Counted from the first letter of the stretch, positions 35,475-47,524 are shown. The stretch: DNA of 64,000 nucleotides from Chamaecrista fasciculata (GCA_003254925.1 QANZ01022534.1:1-64000), one strand, 5' to 3'. Notes: generated from the letters alone by a model not told the origin. Numbers and translations are program-made.

Positions 35475-37611
35475 TGTTGGGAAATCAAACAGAGCGGAGA
35501 GCAGCGGAAGCAAAAATTTTAAAATTATAAATAATAAAAACGCACAGTGCTCTTGTGATTTCCTACAGGATCCACCAATTGAGTTTAAACCAGTAAACGA
35601 AGAAGTATACCTCAATTCAATCGACGAGTTTGAAAATGTTGCGATTTAGAGAAGTCCACTCCAAGCGTCCTTCCTTTGCCAGTAATCCACACGAACAGTT
35701 TGATGACACCAAGGTGCTTGCTTTCAGTTCTTTTCTCCAAAAGAACTCGGGACTCCAATCTACGGTTCTTGGTGATCAAGAACAATTCTTGAACCAAGAG
35801 TGATGAGTGGTGCAAGAACACAAGAACCCTTCCTTGTTTTCTCTCTCAAAACCCTAAATTTTGGGACAAGTCGAATTCACTCTCTCTCTCTTGGAGAAGT
35901 TCGACTTTCTCTCTCTAGGATTAGGGTTAGTCAACTTTTTGCTCTCTTGTCTCACAAGAAGTCAGAAATCTCACTTGTGTAAGTGTGGTATCTCAAAGTC
36001 GACTTGCTCCTATGCTTTATATAGTTTGGGGAAATTTGATAATTATAATTTAGGGTTTCCCTAAATTAGTGGATTATCAAATTATAAAATTATGAGATTA
36101 TAATAATATCACAATTTTAGGACTTGAATTCTTAATTAAAATATTACCTTAATATCTTAATTTGAATTCAAAATGCAATCTTTGAGAATCAAATGGAAGA
36201 TCAAATCTTCCCTTGGACCCACATAACCATGCGCCATCTCCCCTCTATTTTCTTGGAATTTAATAAATCAAAATAACAATTCTAACTCTTAAGAAGTTAT
36301 AACCAACTTATTATCTTCCAAAAATATTGAATTAAAATATTACCCTAATATCTTTAATTCAAATTTTGAATCTTGAATATCAAAATCAAATCTTGAATTC
36401 AAATTCAAATCCAAGTCATGACTTTAATTAACAAAACATTTTCATTAATTTAAATCACCTATATGAGGCGCCACCCTCAACCAATTATCTTAATATTAGT
36501 GAATTTAATAAATCAATAATCTCCTAACTTTTAGGAACCTTATCTAATTTATTATTCCCTAATATTATAATTGTAAATAGATTAATCCAATTAACTATTT
36601 AACAATTAATATATTTAAACTTCTCTCACAAATTTAAATATCTCAAACGTAGATTTTATTTAAGACAAGACTTCATGTCCCAGACATTCAGTTATGTCTT
36701 AAATTGTGTCACCGGAGTGACTCACGAATTAACCCTAATTCGTGTCCCTTTAAGGGGTGTCTAGATCCTGCTCGTGTGTGACCCAGCAGGCCTCACGTGA
36801 AGTTGGCAGCAAGCCATCTCTATGACTCACAAGTCGAGAGCGGACTCTAGCAAGCCATCACGACTTCCCAAAACACGTGAGTTTATCTCTTTGACGCCAA
36901 AAGACTTAACTTTAGTACCACCTTGTCTTGATCCCGATTGTCACACGATATTTTGGTCCTGGATAAGGCACGGGAAAGTCATCCTTAATCCAAACCATAA
37001 CTTTCTCGATTTCCTGAGTTAGTCCCAATTCCCTGTTTGGCCACACATTCCTTGGACAAACTCAACGAGGGGCCCAGTTAAATATCTCTCATCTCTATGA
37101 GGGACAAAATTCCATCTTGGTCAACCACATTCCACAGCACGACAATCAACCAAACCCGTACCTAGCCTGTATGGCTACCCTGCTACGGGCAACGTTGGAC
37201 TAGGCCAAAGTTCGACAACTACAATGCCGGAATAGTTAAGACCTCAGGTCTAAGGGCATCGTGACAGGTGTACTGGAGAGGCTAGCTCATGACTAAAACC
37301 CATGCAGGACTCTCCGGGTCGGTCCAACAACTTGTAACCCCTTACATAATTGCACCATGACTCTCGTAAAGCATCTAGTGCATGTATCTCTATACACCGA
37401 GGTCATGCTGGTCTTAAATCATTTCAAGTTCCCACTTGAATGAGCGACCAGGGACAGTTTAGACTAATTATCATATAATTAATCACGAATTGCTATCACA
37501 GTAAACATGCTAATAATATGATAACGACATAATTTATCAACTATAAATTAATCAAACATATGTTCAAAACATATACATAATATGATTGACCCTAGGGCAC
37601 AATCTCCAACA
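35475..37611 (-). repeat. 5' LTR of the minus-strand Copia element (complete)
   Basis: Complete LTR with TGTTGG...CCAACA ends. A TATA-like 'gctttatatagtttggg' lies near 36015 on the plus strand. It adjoins the initiator tRNA-Met primer-binding site at 35456-35473. Confidence 0.85.
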
Positions 37612-37616
37612 GTAAA

Positions 37617-39255
37617 AGAAAGATTTACCTTGTCAAGATGGAAGGAATCTAATATTATACATGCATTGATATAGTTTAGCATGAATTAGAAATGGCTAAC
37701 AGAGAAATTAAAGATGATAAAATGGGAGGCAAGCTAGCAAGGTATATATGACAAACCAATGTGATCAAATAAATTAGAATAACATCATCATACTAACACA
37801 ATCACAATCTTCAATATGCCTTAAAATTGGTATCATGTAGTTAAACCATCATCTTAAACAATTATGAAAACGTCTAAGTATACTAATTGAATTTCTACCT
37901 GATCAATTTTTATAAATTTTAATAGACACTCCTCCTACTAATAGTAGCAGTAGCTTTTCAATAATATTATTGATGCTATTGTTATAAGTGATTAGAGTTA
38001 TGCACTTAAATTTAAATTATGTTTCATGTTTGATAAAAAAACTGTTAATGATAGTTTCAAAGAAAAAGAAATTGAATTTATCGTCAAATTTGTAACAAAA
38101 ATATAAAATTTAATTTTCATTGTTTAAAAAAAAACTAAAAATGGTCGACAAGACATATTTTGAAAAACTGAAATTCAAAAGCATACACTGGCTTAGTCTA
38201 TTTGATTTATAAGAAAAATATAATATACCCTAACAAGTCTATCAGCAAAAAGAAAGTTACCCTAAATTAATTATAGGAAACAATATGTATATTGCCTAAA
38301 CTTTTGTTTAAATTATTAAACTTAAATAAAACCAAAATTAAATAAAAGATTGTGATGAGGAAGAAAATAAAAGCAAACCTTAAAAAGCAATAAAAAAATC
38401 AAACAAAAATAAAATAAAATAAACTGAGAAAGAAATTACAAAGCGTTACCTCATGAGGTGACATAACACAAAATAAGTTAGAGGCTTGATCTTGAGAGAT
38501 GGTAGATTTAGCTCTTTCAAAGCTTAGTATATGTTGAGGGAAGAGAAGCAGATACCTAATTATAAATGGATGGTAGGGAAGTGCTTGTACGTTTAACCGA
38601 TGTGGGACTGATCAAATATATAATTATATATATGTAAAATTACAAGGTAACATAACTTTATAAGCACGCTTCCCTATCCTCTGTTGCACTTTCTTCTTAT
38701 TTTCTATATATATTGAAACAAATACCTTCTCAATTCTTCTGGCATTTATTGCACATTTTTAATTCCTTAACTATACATATATTAATGGAATTTTCTTTAA
38801 TTACAAAATCTAATTTCAATATTGCAATTACTAAAATTAAATATAATTAAAAAGAGAAACATAATAACACAGAAAATCAAGACCTCTTAGCTTGTTTTGT
38901 CTCTATTTATGTAATTTAATTTCTTCATTTTTTGTCTATCTTTTTTAAGAAACTAGTAAAATATTATTGATATTTGATATATTGAGGCCCATCCGCCCCT
39001 GTATTTGCCCCTGCTTGTATTGTCTGTATGAGGTTATAAAACCAACTAACCAAGTGTGGTGATCTTAGTGTTAGTTAGCTCTTTATACTTAATATTCTAT
39101 GTAAAATCACTCTAAATTTCGAGTTGTTCATGATGTAGTAACATAGATAATTTTTTTTATTTTGAATAATAACAAGACAATATAAGAAAAATATGATCCA
39201 TTATTGCATTAGTTTTGACGGTATAGAAATGCTTTTTTGCCTATTTTATATTATG
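37617..39255. other. Segmental repeat copy A, central part
   Basis: A+T-rich and without coding. From about 38690 it matches 43335-43735 and 44374-44530 of copy B closely, which fixes the pairing of the two segments and shows the insertion points of later elements. Confidence 0.55.
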
Positions 39256-39930
39256 TATGGAGGTCTCGGTACGTAGAGTTGACCAAATGTGTGATAGTTA
39301 ATCAAATTTTAAATTAATTTAAAACGTTTAATTAGATTTGAAGAGTCAACTCATTTTCATCCTTGTCAGTTTGTGTTGAAGTAATCAATGGCTTTAAACC
39401 CGTTACTACTAGAGTTCATTCATATCTCATGAATTTAATCAATTGTTTTACTGTAATTCTAAACATTACAAACATCTCTAATGAACTCAAAGACAAACTA
39501 TAGGTGAGAGAAAAATATTTTTTAAAACATAAGGATACTTTTTGAAATATTTACACAAATAACACTTTTTTTTGAGCCAAACTACAGTTCATTTTTATCC
39601 ATACGAGGATAAAAAATGCTATTATATATTTTTTGGTCGAAACACAGCTTAGGTGCTCCAGGCATGTACAAAAAAAAATCTATGGAAGTCTCAGTACGTA
39701 GAGTTGACCAAATGTGTGATAAACCAATAATCCAGAGAAGGAGAAGACCTAATAAAAGAATTGAAGAAACTATTTGGAATGATCTATCTATTTATAACCT
39801 AACTGTTGACATGTGTAAAAATAGAACATGTTGGCGTCACTTGATCCATATAGTTGACTCTACCTGGTGGAAAAAGACATTGGTTCTTATTGTATCTATA
39901 TATTGTTTGGATGGATATTTCAATGTGTAA
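39256..39930 (+). pseudogene. RTE/L1-type LINE reverse transcriptase C-terminal fragment
   Basis: 39682-39880 reads VSVRRVDQM, then a basic 'RRRRPNKRIEET' stretch, then DLSIYNL and 'TCWRHLIHIVDST'. These are the familiar C-terminal residues of plant non-LTR retrotransposon reverse transcriptases (VRRVDQ...RGRPKKT...W...IHVAD). Only this last part remains. A short piece of the same sequence ('cgtagagttgaccaaatgtg') also occurs at about 39270. Copy B carries the same fragment split by a solo LTR at 45132-46400. Confidence 0.65.
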
Positions 39931-40676
39931 TTTATAAAGTACTGATGTTGATCAATTTAGAGAAAATCTAAATTTCATCTCTAAAATATTTCACAATTGT
40001 ATTTGGGCTATAAAAATGTGATTGATCCTTCTCTATTATATGTACTCACATTTGGGCTATAAAAATGTGATTGATCCTCTCTATTATATGTACTCACATT
40101 AACATTCACAATCTAAGTAAGAACAGTTGCTTTAGTGTGCCTAAGACTTCTTTGTAATCTTTTTAATAATAGATGCATAAATTGATATTTAAGTTAGAAA
40201 CCGAAGAAGCAAAAGATGGAAAACCAATTGGAAACAAAAGAGCATAAATTAAATCAGAATTGACATTAACTTGCTCCAACTTTGTTTTAACCATTTATTT
40301 AGGAATTGAATATACAAGCTAAAATTAAAACCACTATATGTATATTAATTGGCCTTATAAATTGTGGTTGAGGTTGCAATTGAATTGCGTTTATTGTAGT
40401 TGCGGATGTTGCAAAAACAAAGTTGCACTTGTCTCTCTATTTCAAAGAGTGTCTAATATTATGTGAGACATATAAAGTATTAAATTGTGATCTAGCATTA
40501 GTGTATTACTCATTGTATAAACAAGAATTTCCTCAATCTAGCCTATAGTTATTATGGAATTTAACATCCTTAACTATAAATACGCAAATGTTATATTTTT
40601 ATTAATTACAAAATCCAACAATTGTTTATAGTAAAATTTTATCATATATATATATTTATTTATTTATTTTAGAGTA

Positions 40677-40960
40677 GATAAACAATTCAGTTCTTGAAAG
40701 ATCACCAACATGTCAAGTTTTATGAGTTGACAACTCAGTCCGTGAAATGTTTGAAATACACAATTTAATCGCTACAAATTTAAACAATGTACTTTCTTAG
40801 TTCCTAAAAGATTAAAATTGTATATTATTTAGTTCTTGAAAAGGACTAACAAATATACTATTTTAATCTTTTAAGGACTAAACTGTATATTTCAATCTTT
40901 TAGGGACCGAGTTGGTAGCTCAGTAATCTTTCCATGGCCAAATTATTAGTTTACTCAATA
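40677..40960. repeat. Family-A fold-back MITE
   Basis: Ends are GAGTAGATAAACAATTCAGT and 'caaattattagtttactc', with inverted 'gaaagatcaccaacatg' and 'gctcagtaatctttcc' arms between. Flanks TTTATTTTA and AATATTTTA may be a decayed 9-bp duplication. Same family as the intron 1 and intron 6 copies in the aldehyde oxidase gene. Confidence 0.6.
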
Positions 40961-41740
40961 TTTTATTTCAAAAGAACATAATGAGAGGGTCAGGTTCATG
41001 TCACATATAGACTCCTTCATATCTAATAAATCATCGAGTTTGTTTGAGAGTGTAACAAATGAAAACTGTGTAAAGCGAAATGAAAAACCAACCCAAGCAT
41101 TATTCTTGTCTTCATTTTTGAAGTCCCTTCTTGATAATTAATATATAAATCAAATTCGTATGTGATACAACAAACTACAGAGAAACGGCTAAAAATTTAT
41201 TTCCTTCATATTTCTTATTCATATATATAAATTTCTAGTTTGCACTTTGCAGTTAATAATATATATATATATATTAGGAATTAATTTGTATTTTTCGTTG
41301 AAGACACTAGGCATGATATATATTTATCAGCAACTTTTGGAACTAGTAAAATCAATTTACTCAACATTCGCAAAATATTAAAATGTAAGCTGGTACCAAG
41401 GTGTATAATTTAAAAAAAAAAAACATAACATAAATATATAAATTAGAACTATACTTTCAATTTCATATGTAACCTTGTGTAAGTGAACATGAAAAAGATG
41501 TTTATTACATATCTCTCATGTGATTTCTCATTATTCTTATTAGTCCCACCCATTTTAATTTTTGAAAAAGATGAACGATAATAATAATAATAATAATAAT
41601 AATAATAGTCAAAATCTCTCGTGCTGTAACTATAAATCTCGTGACTAAATGTAAATCATAGACAACTGAAAAATCAAACTTCAAATGACTAAACAAATCA
41701 GAATTCATTGCTTCATTACAGTCATTGCAGGCCTTTCACT
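40961..41740. other. Upstream region of the first small gene
   Basis: No coding. Contains an AT run near 41260 and a (TAA)n run at 41577-41607. Confidence 0.4.
41577..41607. repeat. (TAA)n microsatellite
   Basis: About ten perfect ATA/TAA units, about 150 bases upstream of the putative promoter. Confidence 0.9.
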
Positions 41741-41930
41741 ACCTATATAACCTCACTCATTTGAAGCAAACAACAGAAACTTCATTTCTCTATGCTTTGC
41801 TTCTTTTCGTAGATGGAAGCATAGGCTTCATCATCCACTACTCTCATTCTTGAAGCATGTGTGTTTCTATGATCTTTTACTCACATCCCAAACTTTAATC
41901 TCAAAGTCTCTCTTGAACCTCAAAAATCGC
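41741..41930 (+). promoter_or_regulatory. Duplicated promoter and leader of an unrecognised small gene
   Basis: 'ctatataacctcactcattt' provides a TATA box near 41742. The following 190 bases align with 46984-47190: the same spacing from TATA, 'aaacttcatttctcta', then the quasi-palindrome GATGGAAGCATAGGCTTCATC (41812-41832; 47072-47092) and a C/T-rich tract. An ATG within the palindrome opens only a three-codon frame (M-E-A-stop). Conservation of TATA, leader and palindrome between the two copies suggests transcription. The palindrome's role is unknown. Confidence 0.45.
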
Positions 41931-42023
41931 GGTGGCTTCTAGCATTTTCTTTACCTCACATTCGAGTCCTTCACTTCTGGTATCTTCTTTACCTCACTTT
42001 AATTGCCATATGTTTCAGCCGGA

Positions 42024-42263
42024 ATGAGAAACAGAGTGGCTGAAACAGAGCTGCCATATCAAGGATTCAATGAAAAGGAGCAAGGAGAGTCGTCATCAGT
42101 GGTGATGGAACTAAGCCATTTATCAACATGTGTGTTTCCTTCATGGTTCATCCCATTGTACCTTCAACATTTTGAAGCTATAATCATGAGATTATCAAGC
42201 CTAGAAGAGGAGTTTGATGTTCCATCTAGACCAAAGAAGCCTTGTCTTGTGATTTCCATGTAA
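42024..42263 (+). CDS. Hypothetical 79-residue protein, last exon of small gene copy A
   Basis: ATG at 42024 opens 79 codons beginning MRNRVAETELPYQG and ending PKKPCLVISM. I do not recognise it. The N-terminal third is acidic and polar (EKEQGESSS). The middle, 'CVFPSWFIPLYLQHFEAI', is hydrophobic but too short and mixed to call a membrane segment. The C-terminus is charged (SLEEEFDVPSRPKKP). A 'tatgtttcag' acceptor-like site precedes it at 42008-42018, so it may instead be an exon spliced to the leader at 41741-41930. The equivalent place in copy B encodes a different peptide, so support for function is limited. Confidence 0.35.
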   Translation: MRNRVAETELPYQGFNEKEQGESSSVVMELSHLSTCVFPSWFIPLYLQHFEAIIMRLSSLEEEFDVPSRPKKPCLVISM

Positions 42264-42364
42264 TAATATCACCAACTGTTGTACAAATTATTGCATGTTT
42301 CAATTTGTTAATCTCAATCATGAAGAACTAATTAGTCAAAAAAAAAAAAAGATTCATAAATTTG

Positions 42365-43320
42365 TACCTCAAAAATAATTTCACATAGCATAAAGAAGTC
42401 AAAGCATAAGTTTTTATCATAATGATTATTTATGAGATTATTTCAACTTTTATTCGTTTGATATTGATCAGTGGTCAAAACATCATTTAGGACAAACATG
42501 GTGGCACTATTCGTCTGAAAGTTTGAGGACCAAAATAAAATAAAAATAATTTTAGGACAAAATGAAATTTACCTAGGTCAAAATAAAAAAGCTTCATTTA
42601 GGACAAAAATAATTTTATGACAAAATGAAATTTTAGGACATAATAAAAGAAAACATGATTTAGGTCAAAACTTCTATTCGTCTGAAAGTTTGAGGACCAA
42701 AATAAAATAAAAAAATAATTTTAGGACAAAATGAAATTTACCTAAAAGTTTGAAGACTAAAATGAGATTTTGACCACAGATCAATATCATACCAAAAGAA
42801 GTTGGAACATGCTCATCAATTATCATTATGATAAAAAGATATGGAAATGATTCATAAGTAACAGAATATATCAATAAAATAAATTAATAGAATATATAAG
42901 GAGGAGGAATAACACCTTTTTTGAGTTTTGTTGTTGCATCTTTGAGGTTGTTTGGACGATGGTCGTCGATTCTTCAAGTAACAAAAATTTCTTTATCTTC
43001 AACGCTTTGTAAAAATCATCAAATGACTTTAGTTTCAACGAAGGTTGTTAAAATCACGATTTAACACTTAAAATCGCTAAAATCGTGATTTCACCCCCCA
43101 AAATCGTGTTGAATCGCACCTAGAATCGTTCATGGGGTGAAATCTGGTTGAACTCGGTCAAACTCGCTTAAAATCGCGACTTTGGACCGAGTTCACGAGT
43201 TCAACTAGGCCAAAGACAAACCTTGATAATTTTGCCAGCAGGGAGCGATGGATGCCGGCGGAGACAAGCCGTGAATGACCGCCGATTATTGCCAACTCAC
43301 CATTGTCCGCCGATTATTTT
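42365..43320. repeat. Segmental repeat, copy B (start)
   Basis: Matches 29330-30250 over its length, including the left part of the hAT element (from 43041). At about 43320 it jumps to sequence equivalent to 38690. Everything between those points in copy A, including the right end of the hAT element, is absent. Copy B therefore carries a deletion across this junction. Confidence 0.7.
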
Positions 43321-43735
43321 TCATATATTGTCGACTCTGTTGGACTTTCTTCTTATCTTCTATGTATATATTGATGAAACAAATACCTCCTCAATTATTT
43401 TGGCATTTATTACACATTTTTACTTCCTTAACTATACATATATAAATGGAATTTTTTTAATTACAAAATCTAATTTCAATATTGCAATTACTAAAATTAA
43501 ATATAATTAAAAAGAGAAACATAATAGCGCAGCAAATCAAGACCTCTTAGCTTGTTTTGTCTCTATTTATGTAATTTAATTTCTTCATTTTTTGTCTATC
43601 TTTTTTAAGAAAGTAGCAAAATATTATTAATATTTGATATATTGAGGCCTATCCGCCCCTGTATTTGCCCCTCCTTGTATTGTCTGTATGAGGTTATAAA
43701 ACCAACTAACCAAGTATGGCAATCTTAGTGTTAGT

Positions 43736-44365
43736 TAGGGGTGAGCATGGGTTGGGTTGGGGCGGGTTGAGGGGAAATCCCAGCCCAACCCGTACATCAA
43801 TCAGCGGGTTGGGTTGGGTTTTATGATTTTTAAAACTCAACCCGAACCAACCCAACCCGCAGAGTTACGGGTTGGGTTGGGTTGAACCCGCGGGTTGAGT
43901 TTGTAATTTTTTTTTTATAATTTTCATTAAAAAAATATTATTATAAATTTGTGGGTAGTGAATAAAAAATGTTAAAAAACATAGATTTTATATATATAAA
44001 TATAAATCAATTAAAATATATTATATAAAATATGTAAATGTAATACATATATGTAATTATGGAAATTTTAAAATCAAAATATCTTATTTATAAAGAACTA
44101 ATAGTATAAATACATAAGAAAACATACAACATTTATTTAAAAATATATAAATATTTATAAAAATAAATTAAAAAATAAAAAAAATTATATGCGGGCTCGC
44201 GGGTTGGGTTGAAAAACTCCAAACCCACAACCCAACCCGCAAGTGTGCAGGTTGAGAATTTTGAACCCAAACCAACCCGCGAACCCGAACCAACCCAACC
44301 CGTAGCTGCGAGTTGGGTTGGTTTCTGCGGGCTCGTGGGTTGGCGGGTTGGTTTGCTCACCCCTA
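43736..44365. mobile_element. Non-autonomous hAT element (630 bp), present only in copy B
   Basis: Exact 8-bp target duplication GTGTTAGT at 43728-43735 and 44366-44373. Terminal repeats TAGGGGTGAGCA and TGCTCACCCCTA are perfect complements. The empty site is seen in copy A at about 39066-39075 (ttaGTGTTAGTtag). Sub-terminal regions are rich in GGGTTGGGTTGGG and its complement; the 75-codon minus-strand frame there is repeat read-through. No transposase. Confidence 0.9.
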
Positions 44366-45131
44366 GTGTTAGTTAGCTCTCTATACTTTATATTCTATGT
44401 AAAATCACTCTAAATTTCTAGTTTTTCATGATTTAGTAACATAGATAATTTTTTTATTTTGAATAATAACAAGACAATATAAGAAAAATATGATCCATTA
44501 TTGCATCAGTTTTGACGGTATAGAAATGATTTTATGCCTATTTTATATTAAAGTCAATAAGCTAATATTAGGATTGAAGAGACTGAATCATTCTGAGTTC
44601 CATAAATGTCCTCCTCATGGCAATATCATAAAATTATATATATCAGATATAATTTCAAATTTTATATTAATTTAAAACATTTAATTAGATTTGAAGAATC
44701 AACTAACTTTCATCCTAGTCAGTTTGTGTTAAAGTAATCAATGGCTTTAAACCCCTTACCACTAAAGTTCATTCATATCTCATGAATTTCATCAATTGTT
44801 TTACTAAATATTACAAACATCTCTAATGAACTTAAAGACAAACTGCAGGTGAGAGAAAAATAATTTTTTAAACATAAAGATACTTTTTGAAATATTTACA
44901 CAAATAACACTTTTTTTGAGCCAAACTATAGTTCATAATTATCCATTGGAGGATAAATAATGCTATTATATATTTTTTGGTCGAAACACACCTTAGGTGA
45001 TCCAAGCATGTACAAAGAAAATCTATGGAGGTCTTGGTATGTAGAGTTGACCAAATGGGTGATAATCCAATAATCCAGAGAAGGGGAAGACCTAAAAAAA
45101 CAATTGAAGAAACTATCCGGAATGATCTATC

Positions 45132-46400
45132 TGTGAGATCCTAGAATTTTAGACATTAGTTTTAGGAGTTTAGAAATAGAAATTAGTGGTATCTAGAATT
45201 CAAAATCGATTTTAGGCTAGTTTCGAGCTAATATTAGAAGTTTTAGTTTAGAATTTTTAGAAATTAGCAAACATTGTAGTTTATGATGTTAATTGTCATA
45301 CTTGAGATCTCCATATTTTATTGGGCTAGTGGTAAAAATTTGGGAGCAAACAGAGTTTAAAACTTGATCTGACTTTCTATTTTGGCACTGCAATAGATCA
45401 CATTCGAGTAAGAAACTGGATATGTTAGAGATAGAGTTTCCAAAAATAAATTTCATATTTAGAATCCACTTCTCGAAATGAATCAAACGATATAACTTTT
45501 GTATAAAAATTCCACTTTGAAAAATATGTGTTTTAGGGACTAAAATGTAAGAAATTCTAAATTTGAAATTACCTTTCAGCACCCCCAACCTTATGAATTA
45601 GCAAATCAGCCCCTATATCATAAAAATGCACCTCAGAGTCACGACTCCCTTCCTCTCATTTTTCATTCCAACTTGCTTCCTTCCTCCATACATGATCGAC
45701 CCTTGCTGCCATCACCCCACCTGCGACCGCCACAGACCTTGTCGCTGTCGTCTACCGCCGCTGGGAGCCCGTCGCCGGCGAGCAACACCCTTGACCGTCG
45801 ACATCTCCTTCCAAACCTCCTTGGTGGTGCATTTTTTTTCTTTTTTTGTCTCTCGTTTGTTTCCTCCACTGTGAAACTCGATTCTTTCTGTTTCGGTTGT
45901 TGGTCTGCCGCAATTTATTGGTTGTTTATGATGTTTTTAACATTCTAAGACAATGGTTAGCAGCTTAGTCTCAATTTCACTAATTATGGACCCGATAGAA
46001 ATTTAGGGCTCACTTGAATTGGGGTTTTTGGCCAAATCCTTCATGTTTCTTGAAATTAATAGTTCTAATAAACTATTTTCATGACAATAATTGATTCTAC
46101 ATCATTGGTTCAATGCTTGGTTTCATTCTCTATGAAATTTGGACCCGATGAATTTTAAAGCAAACTTTAATTGGGAATTTGAGACAATGTTTGTATTGAT
46201 AGACCGATGAACGTGTACAAGTGAGTGATGAATCATGTATGTTTAAGTAAAATTAAGTATAATTGTGTATTCAGTAAATCATTATGATGTTGTTATGTTT
46301 CTTTTTTTACGAGTTAATTGTGGGTAGGCTTACGGCATGGGATAAACCCATGTTCGTGCCGGTCACGCGCTCCCATATAGGGAGGGGGGGGGGGGTGACA
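45132..46400 (+). mobile_element. Solo LTR inserted in the copy B LINE fragment
   Basis: Starts TGTGAGATCC and ends GGGGGTGACA, the same family as 4518-7801 (opposite strand) and 61622 onward. It sits inside the LINE fragment: 'aatgatctatc' before it and 'aataacctaactgttaac' after it rejoin to match copy A at 39779-39805. No 5-bp target duplication is evident, so the solo LTR may have arisen by recombination between different elements, or the edge was trimmed. A run of 13 G near the end may be a sequencing-sensitive site. Confidence 0.75.
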
Positions 46401-46985
46401 AATAACCTAACTGTTAACATGTGTAAAGATAGAACATGTTGGCGTCACTTGATCCATATTGTCGACTCCACCTAGTGGAAAAAGCCATTGGTTCTTATTG
46501 TGTCTATATATTGTTTGGATGGACATTTCAATGTGTAATTTATAAAGTATTGATGTTGTTTAATTTAGAGAAAATCTAAATTTTTAATCTCTAAAATATT
46601 TCACAATTTTAAACAATCTGATCTTTGCTGAGTAGTGACGATTAGTTTCTGAAGTTGAACGAATTTTGTACTTTTTGGTCCCCAAATTTGTATTAATTTA
46701 ATACTTTCTACCCCTTGAATTTAGGAATGACATTTAACCGAGGGACCAACTTGTTGGCGATTGTAATATTTAAAAAACTAATATATATATTTTGATTTAT
46801 TAACTGGATACAAATTAAGGATCAAATAGTAGATCTTCTCATTAGTTTATATTTCTATTGAAGAGAATGAAGGAGCACATGGCCCTCATGTCTCTCTAAA
46901 TGTTAAATAGATATAGAACTTACAAATTTAATTTGATAGAAGAAATAAGTGAGTGAAACAAGTACAATGGCCCAATCAGGCTTAT
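46401..46985. other. Copy B after the solo LTR
   Basis: 46401-46560 matches copy A at 39797-39960, including the end of the LINE fragment. The rest is A+T-rich, with a short fold-back of the 'ttttggtccccaaatttg' kind at 46660-46850. No gene. Confidence 0.45.
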
Positions 46986-47331
46986 GTATAAACTCATTCT
47001 CATATGAAGTATCAACACAAAACTTTCATTTCTCTAGCTATCTCTCTCTCTAAGAATAGCATTTTTTCGTGGATGGAAGCATAGGCTTCATCATCCACTA
47101 CTCTCATTCTCGATGCATGTATGTTTTTATGATCTTTTACTCGCATTCCAAAACTTTAATCTCATAGTCTCTTGCACCTCAAAAATCTTGGGATTTATCT
47201 GTAATGACACAATCAACTGATGTACAAAGACTGAATTGTATTTTTTTTCATAAATGAGTGTTATTCAGGTATCGACTGTCAAGTCAATAATAGTGAGCAA
47301 TTCTCTTTGCTGACATTTTTCCATTTTTCAG

Positions 47332-47505
47332 GTTACTGAAGATGACACATTAGGTGATGGAAGAATGGAAGAATGGAAGCCATATGGGGAAAAGATTACA
47401 GAAAAGTTCAAGTTAGAAAGATGTCTAAGAGATGGATGTTTCATGAGTGAATCCGCTTATGAATTCACTGCTTTCGATGGAGATCCTCGTTTATCTCCAT
47501 CTTGA
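47332..47505 (+). CDS. Hypothetical 3' exon of small gene copy B
   Basis: A clear acceptor 'ccatttttcag' ends at 47331 and is followed by 57 open codons to TGA at 47503-47505, beginning VTEDDTLGDGRMEEW and ending GDPRLSPS. An internal ATG at 47365 would give 46 residues. The leader at 46984-47190 would be the first exon and is homologous to copy A. The peptide is mixed-charge and soluble-looking and I do not recognise a family. It does not resemble the copy A peptide, so either the exons diverged, one was replaced, or neither is translated. Confidence 0.3.
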   Translation, partial: VTEDDTLGDGRMEEWKPYGEKITEKFKLERCLRDGCFMSESAYEFTAFDGDPRLSPS

Positions 47506-47524
47506 TCATGTGATTAGTCAAAAA

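Larger units (their letters stand above)
31149..37611 (-). mobile_element. Non-autonomous Copia retrotransposon, minus strand
   Basis: Flanked by the exact 5-bp duplication GTAAA (31144-31148 and 37612-37616). On the minus strand the 5' LTR is 35475-37611 (TGTTGGAGATTGTG ... GATTTCCCAACA, 2137 bases). The primer-binding site TGGTATCAGAGTCACGCT lies at 35456-35473, then a leader, a gag remnant, and the 3' LTR at 31149-33145. The 3' LTR lacks about its first 140 bases: a deletion near 33145 removed all of pol and the start of that LTR. The same LTR family recurs at 52398-54687 and 55556-57638. Confidence 0.9.

Noticed and set aside
31535..37022. Pairs of identical 66-67-residue frames (31535 and 35861; 32496 and 36822)
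   Set aside because: Exact LTR pair; duplication is explained by the retrotransposon, and no domain is recognisable.
43726..44375. A 12-bp target duplication for the 43736-44365 element
   Set aside because: The apparent 12 bases arise because the terminal repeat begins with TA; shifting the border by two bases gives a normal 8-bp hAT duplication, GTGTTAGT.
45626..45948. Pro/Arg/His-rich open frames
   Set aside because: They lie inside a solo LTR and correspond to its GC-rich leader part; similar frames occur in the related LTRs at 7072-7290 and 62002-62445.
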